Translations under genes and position numbers: made by a program
DNA from: Ferriphaselus sp. R-1
Lineage (GTDB): Bacteria > Pseudomonadota > Gammaproteobacteria > Burkholderiales > Gallionellaceae
Direction: 5' to 3'
Assembly: GCF_000746095.1 (NCBI RefSeq)
Contig: NZ_JQKP01000007.1
Coordinates: 1-64,000, forward strand
DNA length: 64,000 bases
Notes under the pieces: model-generated
Told to the model about the DNA's origin: nothing
Seen by the model: the letters and a program-made list of their open reading frames with translations, nothing else
The model's database searches: none
In this document: positions 57,258 through 64,000 of the stretch, piece after piece
Position numbering within the stretch: the stretch's first letter is position 1
Layout: each line of letters begins with the position of its first letter

Positions 57258-59873
57258 ATGAGAATCAAGCTTATCGCGACTTCCGTCCTGTTCGCCGCCT
57301 GCGGCACCCCAGCCCTGGCTGAGCCCCTCCCGACACCACCCTCCGCGCAGACACCCGTTCTTTCCTCCCCTCCGATACGCGGGGCTGAGGAAGAGGTCTG
57401 GCATACCGTGCAGGATTGGGCAGCAGCATGGTCGGCGCGTGACGCGTTCTCTTTCCTGGCGTTCTACGCCAAAGGATTCCAGCCTGAAGACGGCTCCAAC
57501 TTCGCGGATTGGAGCAGCCGTCGCCGCATCTATTTCAGGCAGACCAAACTGGTCGAAGTCACCGTCACCTTCCCTGCGATACGCATGATTGACGACAAGC
57601 ATGCCAAGGTACGCTTCACACAGTCGATAAGAACGGGGCAGATCCAGTCTCTGGATGAGAAAACGATGTCGCTGACCAAGGTGGGCGGCCTGTGGATGAT
57701 CTCCGAAGAGCAATCCTTGGCCTCCAGGATCGACCCGATAGCGCACACCAAGCTGGCTGAAGCACCTGCGCCAGTCCGTCTGGCACCTATCGTCCAATCG
57801 GCCCCGGTAGAAACCGTCCCCGTCGCGCCTCAGCCACCTTCGCAGCCTCAGGTGCAAAGCACGGAAGAGGTTTGGGCTGTCATTCAGGCATGGGCGCAAG
57901 CCTGGAGAGCAAAAGATGCCGCAGCCTTCTTCGGCCATTACGGTACGCGCTTCAGGCCCAACGATGGTTCCAGCCTGGATGCCTGGCAAAAACGCCGTCG
58001 CGACTACTTTGCCAAGGTCAAGTCCATTCAGATCGACTTGACCGAGCAGACGATAGAGTTCACCGGCACGGGGCGAGCCGAAGTGCGGTTCACGCAAGAT
58101 TTCCGTTCCGACGTGTTCAAGGAGATCAGCAGGAAGCAGCTGACTCTGGAGAACGTGAACGGCTTATGGCGTATCGTGACCGAGCAGGCCGATCCCCGCC
58201 TGGCCGAGTACCAAATCGCCAAGATGGAAGCGGCCAAGGTAGAAGCTGCCCGTGCCGAGGCTGCGCGTGCCGAAGCCGCCCGTGCCGAAGCCGCCCGTGC
58301 TGAAGCCGCCCGTGCTGAAGCCGCCCGTGCTGAAGCCGCCCGTGCTGAAGCTGCCCGTGCCGAAGCTGCCCGTGCCGAAGCTGCCCGTGCCGAAGCTGCC
58401 CGTGCCGAAGCTGTCCGTGCTGAAGCTGCTCGTGCTGAAGCTGCTCATGCCGAAGCTGCTCATGCCGAAGCTACCCGTGCTGATGCTGCCAAAACCGGCG
58501 CGGGCACCACCGAAGCAAGCAGTGCACCTCCAGAAACGCACAGCAACCACACACGTCTGGGATTAGAGGCTTGGTCAACAGTCCAATCGTGGGCACAGGC
58601 ATGGGGCTCGCTGAACGCCGATGCGTTCATCGGCCATTACGGAGCCAGCTTCGCTCCTGAGGATGGCTCACCCAGAGCCGCATGGGAAGCACGCCGCCGC
58701 GACTACTTCAAGCGTGTCAAGTACATAGAGATCGGCCTGAATGACCCCGTGATCCATGTCAGCGATGAAAGCCATGCCCAGATCAAGTTCGAGCAATCTT
58801 TCCGTTCTGACATCTACCGCGAAGTGGCCAAGCCGAAGTTCCTAGCTCTGGAGAAGGTCAACGGGCGCTGGATAATCATGGCCGAGCAGACCGATGCCTC
58901 TAATAGACAGCCGTCCGCAGTGGCTCACACGGAGACCGAACGAGCACAGGAAAAGGCTGAGGCCTCACGCACCGAGGCGGCCAAGGCCGAAGCGCTCAGG
59001 GCGAAAGCCGCTCAGGCCCAGGCTGACGCGGCACGAGCCAAGGCTGAGACCGAGGCCGAACAGGCCCGCGTCAGGATCGCGGCAGCTCAGGCAGAGACCG
59101 AGCGCGCCAAGGCTGAAGCCGCTCAGGCCAAGACCAAGGCTGAAGCCGATGCACAGGCCGCACGAGAGAAAGCCGAGATGGCGCGCGCCGATGTAGCCCG
59201 GGCCGATGCTCTCAAGGCAGAGGCGAACCGCGCCAAGAGCGAGGCCGCCAAGGCCAGGGCCGCAGCAGAGGCCGAACAAGCCAAGGCCAGGGTAGAGATC
59301 GCCAAAGCCGAGCAGGCACGTGCCGAAGCCGCCCGAGCCGAAGCGACCAAAGCCCGCGCCGACGCGGCCCGCGCCAAAGCCGAAGCCAATGCCGAAACTG
59401 CACGACGCAAGGCAGCGGAAGCCCAGGCAGCAAGCCAGGCCTACGCCGAAACCACCAAGAGCGTAAGCGGCACCACGGTCGTTGCTCAGACCACCGTCAC
59501 TCCGCAACAAACGCAGGGCATCCACGACCTGATCGGAACCTGGGCCAAGGCTTGGGCCTCGCGCGACGTTGCGGCCTATCTGGCCTGCTATGGGGAGCAT
59601 TTCCAGCCGGCTGGCGGAGAAAGCTTCGCCGCCTGGGAGGCACAGCGCAGAGCACGGATAGGCAAGGCCACGACCATCGAAATCGGGGTAGACGACCTGT
59701 CGGTCGAACTGCTGGATGGTGATTACGCCAAGGCGCGCTTCACCCAGCGTTATCGTTCGGACAATTACCGCGATGTGGTCAGCAAGACGGTGATCCTGGA
59801 GAAGGCTGGTACGGAGTGGCGCATCGTGCGCGAAGAGGCAAGCGCGCCGGTCAAATCCACCGCTCGCCGCTGA
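57258..59873 (+). CDS. Large exported protein with four NTF2-like domains and Ala/Glu-rich coiled coils
   Basis: An 871-residue protein with a signal peptide (MRIKLIATSVLFAACGTPALA). Four homologous NTF2/SnoaL-like domains (about residues 45-155, 203-312, 436-545, 753-866) each show WAxAW near the start, F-x-P-x-x-G, W-x-x-x-R-R, a strand with VRFTQ or IKFEQ plus RSD, and a closing W-x-I. Such domains occur in Cds6-type envelope proteins linked to L,D-transpeptidases. Domains 2 and 3 are joined by 16 EAARA-type repeats (residues 328-407), domains 3 and 4 by a 180-residue Ala/Glu/Lys coiled coil. I do not know its function; an envelope scaffolding role is inference. Confidence 0.75.
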   Translation: MRIKLIATSVLFAACGTPALAEPLPTPPSAQTPVLSSPPIRGAEEEVWHTVQDWAAAWSARDAFSFLAFYAKGFQPEDGSNFADWSSRRRIYFRQTKLVEVTVTFPAIRMIDDKHAKVRFTQSIRTGQIQSLDEKTMSLTKVGGLWMISEEQSLASRIDPIAHTKLAEAPAPVRLAPIVQSAPVETVPVAPQPPSQPQVQSTEEVWAVIQAWAQAWRAKDAAAFFGHYGTRFRPNDGSSLDAWQKRRRDYFAKVKSIQIDLTEQTIEFTGTGRAEVRFTQDFRSDVFKEISRKQLTLENVNGLWRIVTEQADPRLAEYQIAKMEAAKVEAARAEAARAEAARAEAARAEAARAEAARAEAARAEAARAEAARAEAARAEAARAEAVRAEAARAEAAHAEAAHAEATRADAAKTGAGTTEASSAPPETHSNHTRLGLEAWSTVQSWAQAWGSLNADAFIGHYGASFAPEDGSPRAAWEARRRDYFKRVKYIEIGLNDPVIHVSDESHAQIKFEQSFRSDIYREVAKPKFLALEKVNGRWIIMAEQTDASNRQPSAVAHTETERAQEKAEASRTEAAKAEALRAKAAQAQADAARAKAETEAEQARVRIAAAQAETERAKAEAAQAKTKAEADAQAAREKAEMARADVARADALKAEANRAKSEAAKARAAAEAEQAKARVEIAKAEQARAEAARAEATKARADAARAKAEANAETARRKAAEAQAASQAYAETTKSVSGTTVVAQTTVTPQQTQGIHDLIGTWAKAWASRDVAAYLACYGEHFQPAGGESFAAWEAQRRARIGKATTIEIGVDDLSVELLDGDYAKARFTQRYRSDNYRDVVSKTVILEKAGTEWRIVREEASAPVKSTARR
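58239..58478 (+). repeat. 15-bp tandem repeat array coding for EAARA units
   Basis: Sixteen consecutive 15-base units of the type GCCGAAGCTGCCCGT encode (A/V)-E-A-A-R repeats without a frame change. Units from 58254 to 58478 keep exact phase. The synonymous bases change in blocks: GCC-GAA-GCC-GCC-CGT early, GCT-GAA-GCC in the middle, GCC-GAA-GCT and finally CTGCT/CAT variants late, showing local duplication of runs of units. Confidence 0.95.
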
Positions 59874-59932
59874 TGTCGGGTCTGGGCGCTTGAGGTATCA
59901 TGCGCCCTTTCCCGCATCCACCGTTAGACACC

Positions 59933-60256
59933 ATGCGTTTGCTACTACTCACCCTCACTCTGCTGCTGGCCTCGTGCAGCGGCATCCTCACCCCCCACAA
60001 GATCGAGATCCGTCAGGGCAATCTCATCACCCCCGAGATGCGCGAGCGGGTCAAGGTCGGCATGACGCGCCTGCAAGTCAAGGCGGCGCTCGGCACGCCG
60101 ATGATCGCCGACCCGTTCCATGCCAAGCGCTGGGACTATCTCTACCGTCTGGAACAGGATGGCGAGCTGGTCCGCCAGACGCAGCTGACCGCGCACTTCG
60201 AGGATGATGTCCTGGTCCGTCTGGAAGACGGTCCGACGCTGGGAGACAAGCAATGA
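59933..60256 (+). CDS. bamE: Outer membrane protein assembly factor BamE (SmpA)
   Basis: BamE is a small lipoprotein of the BAM complex, working with the BamA encoded at 13034-15328. The 107-residue precursor has a lipoprotein signal ([15 protein letters not shown]; Cys15) and the BamE core with [29 protein letters not shown], here residues 28-56, and [13 protein letters not shown]. The ATG at 59933 begins the signal peptide; an earlier in-frame ATG at 59900 would bury it. It overlaps dapB (ATGA). bamE-dapB adjacency is common in betaproteobacteria. Confidence 0.93.
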   Translation: MRLLLLTLTLLLASCSGILTPHKIEIRQGNLITPEMRERVKVGMTRLQVKAALGTPMIADPFHAKRWDYLYRLEQDGELVRQTQLTAHFEDDVLVRLEDGPTLGDKQ

Positions 60257-61056
60257 GCAAGCTGAAAGTGGCGATCGCCGGTTGCACTGGTCGCATGGGG
60301 CGGGTGTTGCTGGATTGTGTGGCGCAGGCCGATGATCTGGAACTGCACGCAGCGCTCGATCACGCATCCAGTCCACATCTGGGTCGTGATGCCAGCGAGT
60401 TCGGCGGTGCGCGCGGCGTGACCGTGACGGCGGATGCGGCCACGGCCTTGCAGGGCGCAGACGTGCTGATCGACTTCACCCGCCCGGAAGGCACGCTGAC
60501 GCACCTTGAGATCTGCCAGCGGCACGGCGTGAACATCGTCATCGGCACCACCGGCTTCTCGGCGCAGGAAAAAGCCGTACTGGGCGCAGCAGCGCAGAGC
60601 ATCGGCGTGGTGTTCGCCCCCAACATGAGCGTGGGCGTGAACCTGCTATTCAAACTGCTGGAGACCGCTTCGCGCGTGCTGTCGCACGGCTACGACATCG
60701 AGATCATCGAAGCCCACCACCGCCACAAGGTGGACGCACCCTCCGGCACTGCGCTGGGGTTGGGCGAAGTGGTCGCCCGCACCTTGGGCCGCGACCTGGA
60801 GCAGTGCGCGGTGTATGGCCGCGAAGGCGTGACTGGTGAGCGCGATCCGTCCACCATCGGCTTCGCCACCGTGCGCGGCGGCGACATCGTCGGCGATCAC
60901 ACCGTGCTTTACGCCGGTATCGGTGAACGCATCGAGATCACTCACAAAGCCAGCAGCCGCGCCACCTTCGCCCTGGGCGCACTGCGCGCCGCCCGCTTCC
61001 TGCAAGCGCACCCCGCCGGGATGTACGACATGCAGGACGTGCTGAGCCTGAAGTAA
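60253..61056 (+). CDS. dapB: 4-hydroxy-tetrahydrodipicolinate reductase
   Basis: DapB makes tetrahydrodipicolinate for lysine and meso-diaminopimelate, the peptidoglycan cross-linker. The 267-residue enzyme has the NAD(P)H motif [17 protein letters not shown] at residues 4-20, [41 protein letters not shown] and the catalytic [16 protein letters not shown]. The ATG overlaps the bamE stop. It is followed by a palindromic repeat before lnt. Confidence 0.97.
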   Translation: MSKLKVAIAGCTGRMGRVLLDCVAQADDLELHAALDHASSPHLGRDASEFGGARGVTVTADAATALQGADVLIDFTRPEGTLTHLEICQRHGVNIVIGTTGFSAQEKAVLGAAAQSIGVVFAPNMSVGVNLLFKLLETASRVLSHGYDIEIIEAHHRHKVDAPSGTALGLGEVVARTLGRDLEQCAVYGREGVTGERDPSTIGFATVRGGDIVGDHTVLYAGIGERIEITHKASSRATFALGALRAARFLQAHPAGMYDMQDVLSLK

Positions 61057-61081
61057 ATCGACCTGATACGAGCAACCTGCA

Positions 61082-61120
61082 CACCCCTCGCCCATGAGGG
61101 AGAGGGGTGGGGGAGAGGGT
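61082..61120. repeat. Palindromic intergenic repeat between dapB and lnt
   Basis: CACCCCTC (61082-61089) pairs with GAGGGGTG (61102-61109), with further inner pairing CCC/GGG, followed by GGGGAGAGGG. The sequence is of the dispersed CCCTCTCCCC-type repeat widespread in proteobacteria. It fills most of the 75-base gap and its right end supplies the only purine-rich stretch upstream of the lnt ATG. Confidence 0.6.
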
Positions 61121-61131
61121 AGTCGCATCCA

Positions 61132-62628
61132 ATGAAGTTCTTCGCCGCCCCGAATATCTTTGCTTGCCTGATCGGATTCCTGACCGTGGGCGGCTTCGCG
61201 CCGTTCGGCCTGTTTCCCGTCCCCATCATTACGCTCGCCGCGCTCTTCGTCCTGTGGCTGCGGGCCGACTCCGCGCGGGCGGCGTTCAGGCTGGGTTGGT
61301 GGTTTGGTCTGGGGCTGTTCGCCGCCGGTGTCGGCTGGATCTACGTCGCCCTGCACGATTTCGGCGGCATGGCCGCGCCTCTGGCGGGTGCTGCCATCCT
61401 GCTGTTCGCCGCCTTTCTCGCATTGCTGCCCGGCTTGGCCGGAGCGCTGCAAGCGCGCTGCACCGCGCCCGTCTGGGTGCGGCTGACGCTGGCGATGCCC
61501 GCCTGCTGGGTCGCCGTCGAATTGTTGCGCGGCTACCTGTTCACCGGTTTCCCGTGGCTGTCGCTGGGCTATTCGCAGACCCCTCCCAGCCCGCTGGCCG
61601 CTTACGCGCCGCTGCTCGGCGTGTACGGCGTGTCGCTGCTGGTGGCAGTGAGTGCAGGTCTGTTGGCTTGGGCATGGACGGAGAAATGTAAGGTCGCGTT
61701 GGGCGTATTGGCACTGCTGTGGCTGACGGGTCTCGGTCTGCGCACCGTCGAGTGGACGCAGCCGCAAGGCGCGCCGTTCAAGGTGGCGTTGGTGCAGGGC
61801 AACATCCCGCAAGACCGCAAGTTCGAGGAAGGTTTCCGCCTCGGCACGCTGGAGCTGTATCGCAAGCTGGCCGCCCAATCCGGCGATGCCAAACTGGTGG
61901 TGTTGCCGGAAACCGCGCTGCCGCTGCTGCGCGATGACCTGTCGCCCGACTATCTCGCCGCGCTGACCGCCACGGTGCATGCTCAGGGCGGCGATCTGCT
62001 GGCGGGCCTGTTTGAGCGCGATGGCGAGAACTACTACAACAGCGTGGTCAGTCTGGGCGCGTCGCCCGAGCAGCACTACCGCAAGGATCATCTGGTGCCG
62101 TTCGGCGAGTTCATTCCGCTGCGCTCGCTGTTCGGCGCACTCATCAACGACGTGCTGCAGATCCCCATGTCCGACCTCGGACGCGGCGGCAAGACGCAAG
62201 TGCCGCTGGCGGTGGCCGGCCAGCAGGTCGCCGTCAACATCTGCTACGAAGACGTGTTCGGCGAAGAGATCGTGCGCGCGCTGCCCGCCGCCACGCTGTT
62301 GGTCAACGTCACCAACGATGCCTGGTACGGCCATTCCCACGCCGCCGCCCAGCACAACCAGATCTCGCAACTGCGCGCGCTGGAAAGTGGCCGCATGATG
62401 CTACGCGCCACCAACACCGGCCAGACCTCCATCATCGGTCGCGACGGCGTGGTGCAAGCCGCCCTGCCGCCATTCCAGGAAGCGGTACTGAGCGGCATGG
62501 CGCAAGGCTATTCCGGCCTGACGCCCTACGCCCGCTGGGGCAACGCACTGGTACTGGGCTTGCTGGTGCTGATGCTGGGCAGCGCAAGAATGCTGCGCAA
62601 ATCATGCCCTCGCCCGCAAGCGGGATAG
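61132..62628 (+). CDS. lnt: Apolipoprotein N-acyltransferase
   Basis: Lnt adds the third acyl chain to lipoproteins in the inner membrane, needed for the lipoproteins encoded here (BamE and others) to reach the outer membrane. The 498-residue protein has six hydrophobic helices in residues 8-200 and a periplasmic nitrilase domain with the catalytic triad E260 (VVLPETALP), K318 (YRKDHLVPFGEF) and C371 (NICYEDVFGE). One more helix closes the protein. The ATG at 61132 has no ideal ribosome site; GGAGAGGG lies 12 bases upstream in the repeat. Confidence 0.96.
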   Translation: MKFFAAPNIFACLIGFLTVGGFAPFGLFPVPIITLAALFVLWLRADSARAAFRLGWWFGLGLFAAGVGWIYVALHDFGGMAAPLAGAAILLFAAFLALLPGLAGALQARCTAPVWVRLTLAMPACWVAVELLRGYLFTGFPWLSLGYSQTPPSPLAAYAPLLGVYGVSLLVAVSAGLLAWAWTEKCKVALGVLALLWLTGLGLRTVEWTQPQGAPFKVALVQGNIPQDRKFEEGFRLGTLELYRKLAAQSGDAKLVVLPETALPLLRDDLSPDYLAALTATVHAQGGDLLAGLFERDGENYYNSVVSLGASPEQHYRKDHLVPFGEFIPLRSLFGALINDVLQIPMSDLGRGGKTQVPLAVAGQQVAVNICYEDVFGEEIVRALPAATLLVNVTNDAWYGHSHAAAQHNQISQLRALESGRMMLRATNTGQTSIIGRDGVVQAALPPFQEAVLSGMAQGYSGLTPYARWGNALVLGLLVLMLGSARMLRKSCPRPQAG

Positions 62629-62637
62629 GGAGCGGGA

Positions 62638-62889
62638 ATGTCTGGCTGGTTCTGCTACCTGCTCGAATGCGCCGACGGCACGCTGTACTGCGGCATCAGC
62701 AACGACCTGGACCGCCGCCTCGCCGCCCACAGTTCCAGCGAAGGTGCCAAGTACACGCGCAGCCGCTTGCCCGTGAGGTTGGTCTATGCGGAGTCTTGCG
62801 AAGATCGTTCAGCGGCGCTGAGGCGCGAGGCGGCTATCAAGAAACTGCCGCGCGCCGCCAAGCTGGCACTGGCTGCATCAGTGGCTTGA
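62638..62889 (+). CDS. GIY-YIG endonuclease-fold protein (UPF0213 family)
   Basis: An 83-residue single-domain protein with the GIY-YIG layout: WFCYLLECADGTLYCGISND with the two Tyr strands, DLDRRLAAHSSSEGAKYTRS with the conserved Arg and His, LVYAESCEDRSAALRREAAI with the metal-site Glu, and KKLPRAAKLAL. Small stand-alone members are widespread; some nick or cut DNA, most are uncharacterised. It starts 9 bases after lnt and is probably co-transcribed. Confidence 0.92.
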   Translation: MSGWFCYLLECADGTLYCGISNDLDRRLAAHSSSEGAKYTRSRLPVRLVYAESCEDRSAALRREAAIKKLPRAAKLALAASVA

Positions 62890-63039
62890 GTCCTCGCACT
62901 GGACAGAGTGTTTTTCGCTGGCAGGATAGGCCCGCGCGAAAGTTTCGATGACTTCGCGCACCACCTTGCTAATAACGTAACTAATGATAAAGTTCCGCGC
63001 CGGGCGGTTTCGCCTGATCAAGACTCCAGGAGAAAAGTA

Positions 63040-63972
63040 ATGGGAAGGCAATTTTTGAGCGGCGCGCGTTTGGCCGCCGTGTTTTTGGCAGCATTATTGG
63101 CCGCGCCGCTGGCACATGCGGATGCAACGGACATTTGTTTTAATTATTACAATGCGCAGGACTATGCCCGTGCAGAAAACGAGGCGCGAGCACTGTTGCA
63201 ACGTGGCGGCTTGGATCGGGTTGGGGAGATGTTAGCCCATCTATGTCTGGGGAAGGCGCTTTCCGCGCAAGGACGGGCACGCGATGCCTTGCCCGCGTTC
63301 CAGCAGCTTGAAGCACTGTCGCAGAGTACGAAGGAGTTGGTCGCGGCCTATGTCTGGCTGGGTTCTGTCTATCAGGGCGTGGGCGATCTGGATCGCGCTG
63401 AGCTGTATGACCGACGCGCCCTCAAGGCTGCTCGGGAGTTGGGAGATAAAAGCCTTGAGGCGTCAATGCTCAGCAACCTGGGGCTGGTGGCACAAGCGCG
63501 CGGCGATACCGAGCGTGCGCTGGCCTTGTATCAGGAGTCGCTGGCGCTCCAGTCCGATGGGGCGAAGAAACCCACTATATTGAACAACATGGCAGTGATT
63601 TATTTGGATCGCAAAGATTACGCCAAAGCGGTGACCAAGTTGCGTCAGGCCATTGAAATTAATCGCAAGAACGGTGATGCGCATAGTCTAGCAAGATACC
63701 AACTGAATCTTGGTGACGTATTACGACGACAGGGCAAATTGAAGGACGCAGAAAAGGAGCTGACGGCAGGCTACAACGCCATCCGTCTGATCGGAGATAA
63801 GAGCTGGGAGGCGGCAGCCTGCGGGAAGTTAGCTGCGCTTTCCTTTGAAAAGAACGATGTGGTCCTTGGCCGTCCATGGCGGGAATGGGGTGAGGAGGGA
63901 GTCGCTCTGTATCGCGCAATCGGGGATAACGCATCGGCCGATGCGTTGGCCAAAATTATTGCTCAAGAATGA
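63040..63972 (+). CDS. Exported tetratricopeptide-repeat protein
   Basis: The 310-residue precursor has a signal peptide (SGARLAAVFLAALLAAPLAHA, ending near residue 25) and then six or so TPR-like helical pairs, for example LVAAYVWLGSVYQGVGDLDR, ALYQESLALQSDGAKKPTIL and LARYQLNLGDVLRRQGKLKD. TPR arrays bind proteins; the partner is unknown. The ATG at 63040 follows CAGGAGAAAAG, an excellent ribosome site; a GTG at 62908 in frame is unlikely. A second gene starts 10 bases downstream. Confidence 0.85.
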   Translation: MGRQFLSGARLAAVFLAALLAAPLAHADATDICFNYYNAQDYARAENEARALLQRGGLDRVGEMLAHLCLGKALSAQGRARDALPAFQQLEALSQSTKELVAAYVWLGSVYQGVGDLDRAELYDRRALKAARELGDKSLEASMLSNLGLVAQARGDTERALALYQESLALQSDGAKKPTILNNMAVIYLDRKDYAKAVTKLRQAIEINRKNGDAHSLARYQLNLGDVLRRQGKLKDAEKELTAGYNAIRLIGDKSWEAAACGKLAALSFEKNDVVLGRPWREWGEEGVALYRAIGDNASADALAKIIAQE

Positions 63973-63981
63973 GGTTGAGTG

Positions 63982-64000
63982 ATGTCTGATCAAGAATTCA
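63982..64000 (+). CDS. Start of a downstream gene (truncated by the window edge)
   Basis: ATG at 63982, 10 bases after the TPR gene stop and with GAGGT upstream, opens a frame reading MSDQEF to the window end. Only six codons are visible, so the product cannot be named. It is probably in the same operon as the TPR gene. Confidence 0.4.

Noticed and set aside
58239-58478. CRISPR-like array
   Set aside because: Units are contiguous 15-mers with no unique spacers and keep a protein reading frame; no cas genes are nearby.
58254-58566. A 104-codon plus-strand frame rich in KPPVLK repeats, and a minus-strand frame rich in GTGSF repeats, over the 15-bp array
   Set aside because: Both are mechanical readouts of the tandem repeat in alternative frames; the EAARA frame is part of a long protein with conserved domains.

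Overview
The window is a dense, GC-rich stretch (about 60-65% by eye) of a proteobacterial chromosome. The gene order rpsB-tsf-pyrH-frr-uppS-cdsA-dxr-rseP-bamA-skp-lpxD-fabZ-lpxA-lpxB-rnhB, a polar flagellar fliC-flaG-fliD-fliS-fliT block and the protein sequences point to a Betaproteobacterium. My best guess is Nitrosomonadales, near Gallionellaceae/Sideroxydans; that placement is inference. There is no prophage, CRISPR array, insertion sequence or secondary-metabolite cluster.

Layout. 1-5647: flagellar filament and late genes (end of fliC, flaG, fliD, fliS, fliT-like, fliK-like, small flhB-like, ycgR). 5648-20055: translation, isoprenoid, outer-membrane and lipid A superoperon, with its own promoter, leader and an rpsB/tsf attenuator-like terminator. 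20066-23328: small zinc-ribbon membrane protein, AT-rich orphan gene, DEAD-box helicase with a long leader, two glycine-zipper envelope genes. 23552-29536: map, glnD, a NarL-type two-component pair on the minus strand, nudJ. 29537-34568: mnmA, purB, a small secreted protein, then minus-strand ygjP-like protease, plsC and gmhB. 34683-38222: glyS, glyQ and a charged-helix lipoprotein. 38377-40463: YajR-like MFS transporter, ssb, tRNA-Val(GAC). 40522-53314: glycogen and pentose-phosphate region (glgA, tal, glk, zwf, gnd, pgl, a geranylgeranyl-reductase-like flavoprotein, malQ, a GH57 glucanase, glgC). 53541-64000: hrcA, nadK, recN, an unusual four-domain NTF2-like repeat protein, bamE, dapB, lnt, a GIY-YIG protein and a secreted TPR protein.

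How the parts work together. The large operon couples ribosome and elongation factor synthesis to UMP, undecaprenyl and phospholipid precursors and to outer-membrane biogenesis (BamA, Skp, LpxD/A/B, RseP). BamE, Lnt, PlsC and GmhB elsewhere in the window add further envelope steps. The carbon-storage region holds ADP-glucose synthesis (GlgC), glucan elongation (GlgA), glucan remodelling (MalQ, GH57), glucose activation (Glk) and oxidation through Zwf-Pgl-Gnd, with transaldolase recycling the pentoses. This reads as a glycogen-to-NADPH/pentose module. No GH13 branching enzyme and no glycogen phosphorylase lie in the window.

Most unusual items: (1) an 871-residue exported protein with four NTF2-like domains and an in-frame 15-bp tandem repeat array; (2) a composition break inside glyS, whose 3' part is AT-rich while the rest is GC-rich; (3) short palindromic repeats sitting just before the rnhB, mnmA and lnt coding cores, one of them translated in frame as the RnhB N-terminus; (4) an AT-rich orphan ORF of foreign appearance; (5) the glycogen/oxidative pentose phosphate locus with an embedded flavoprotein; (6) a promoter that would make nadK nearly leaderless.
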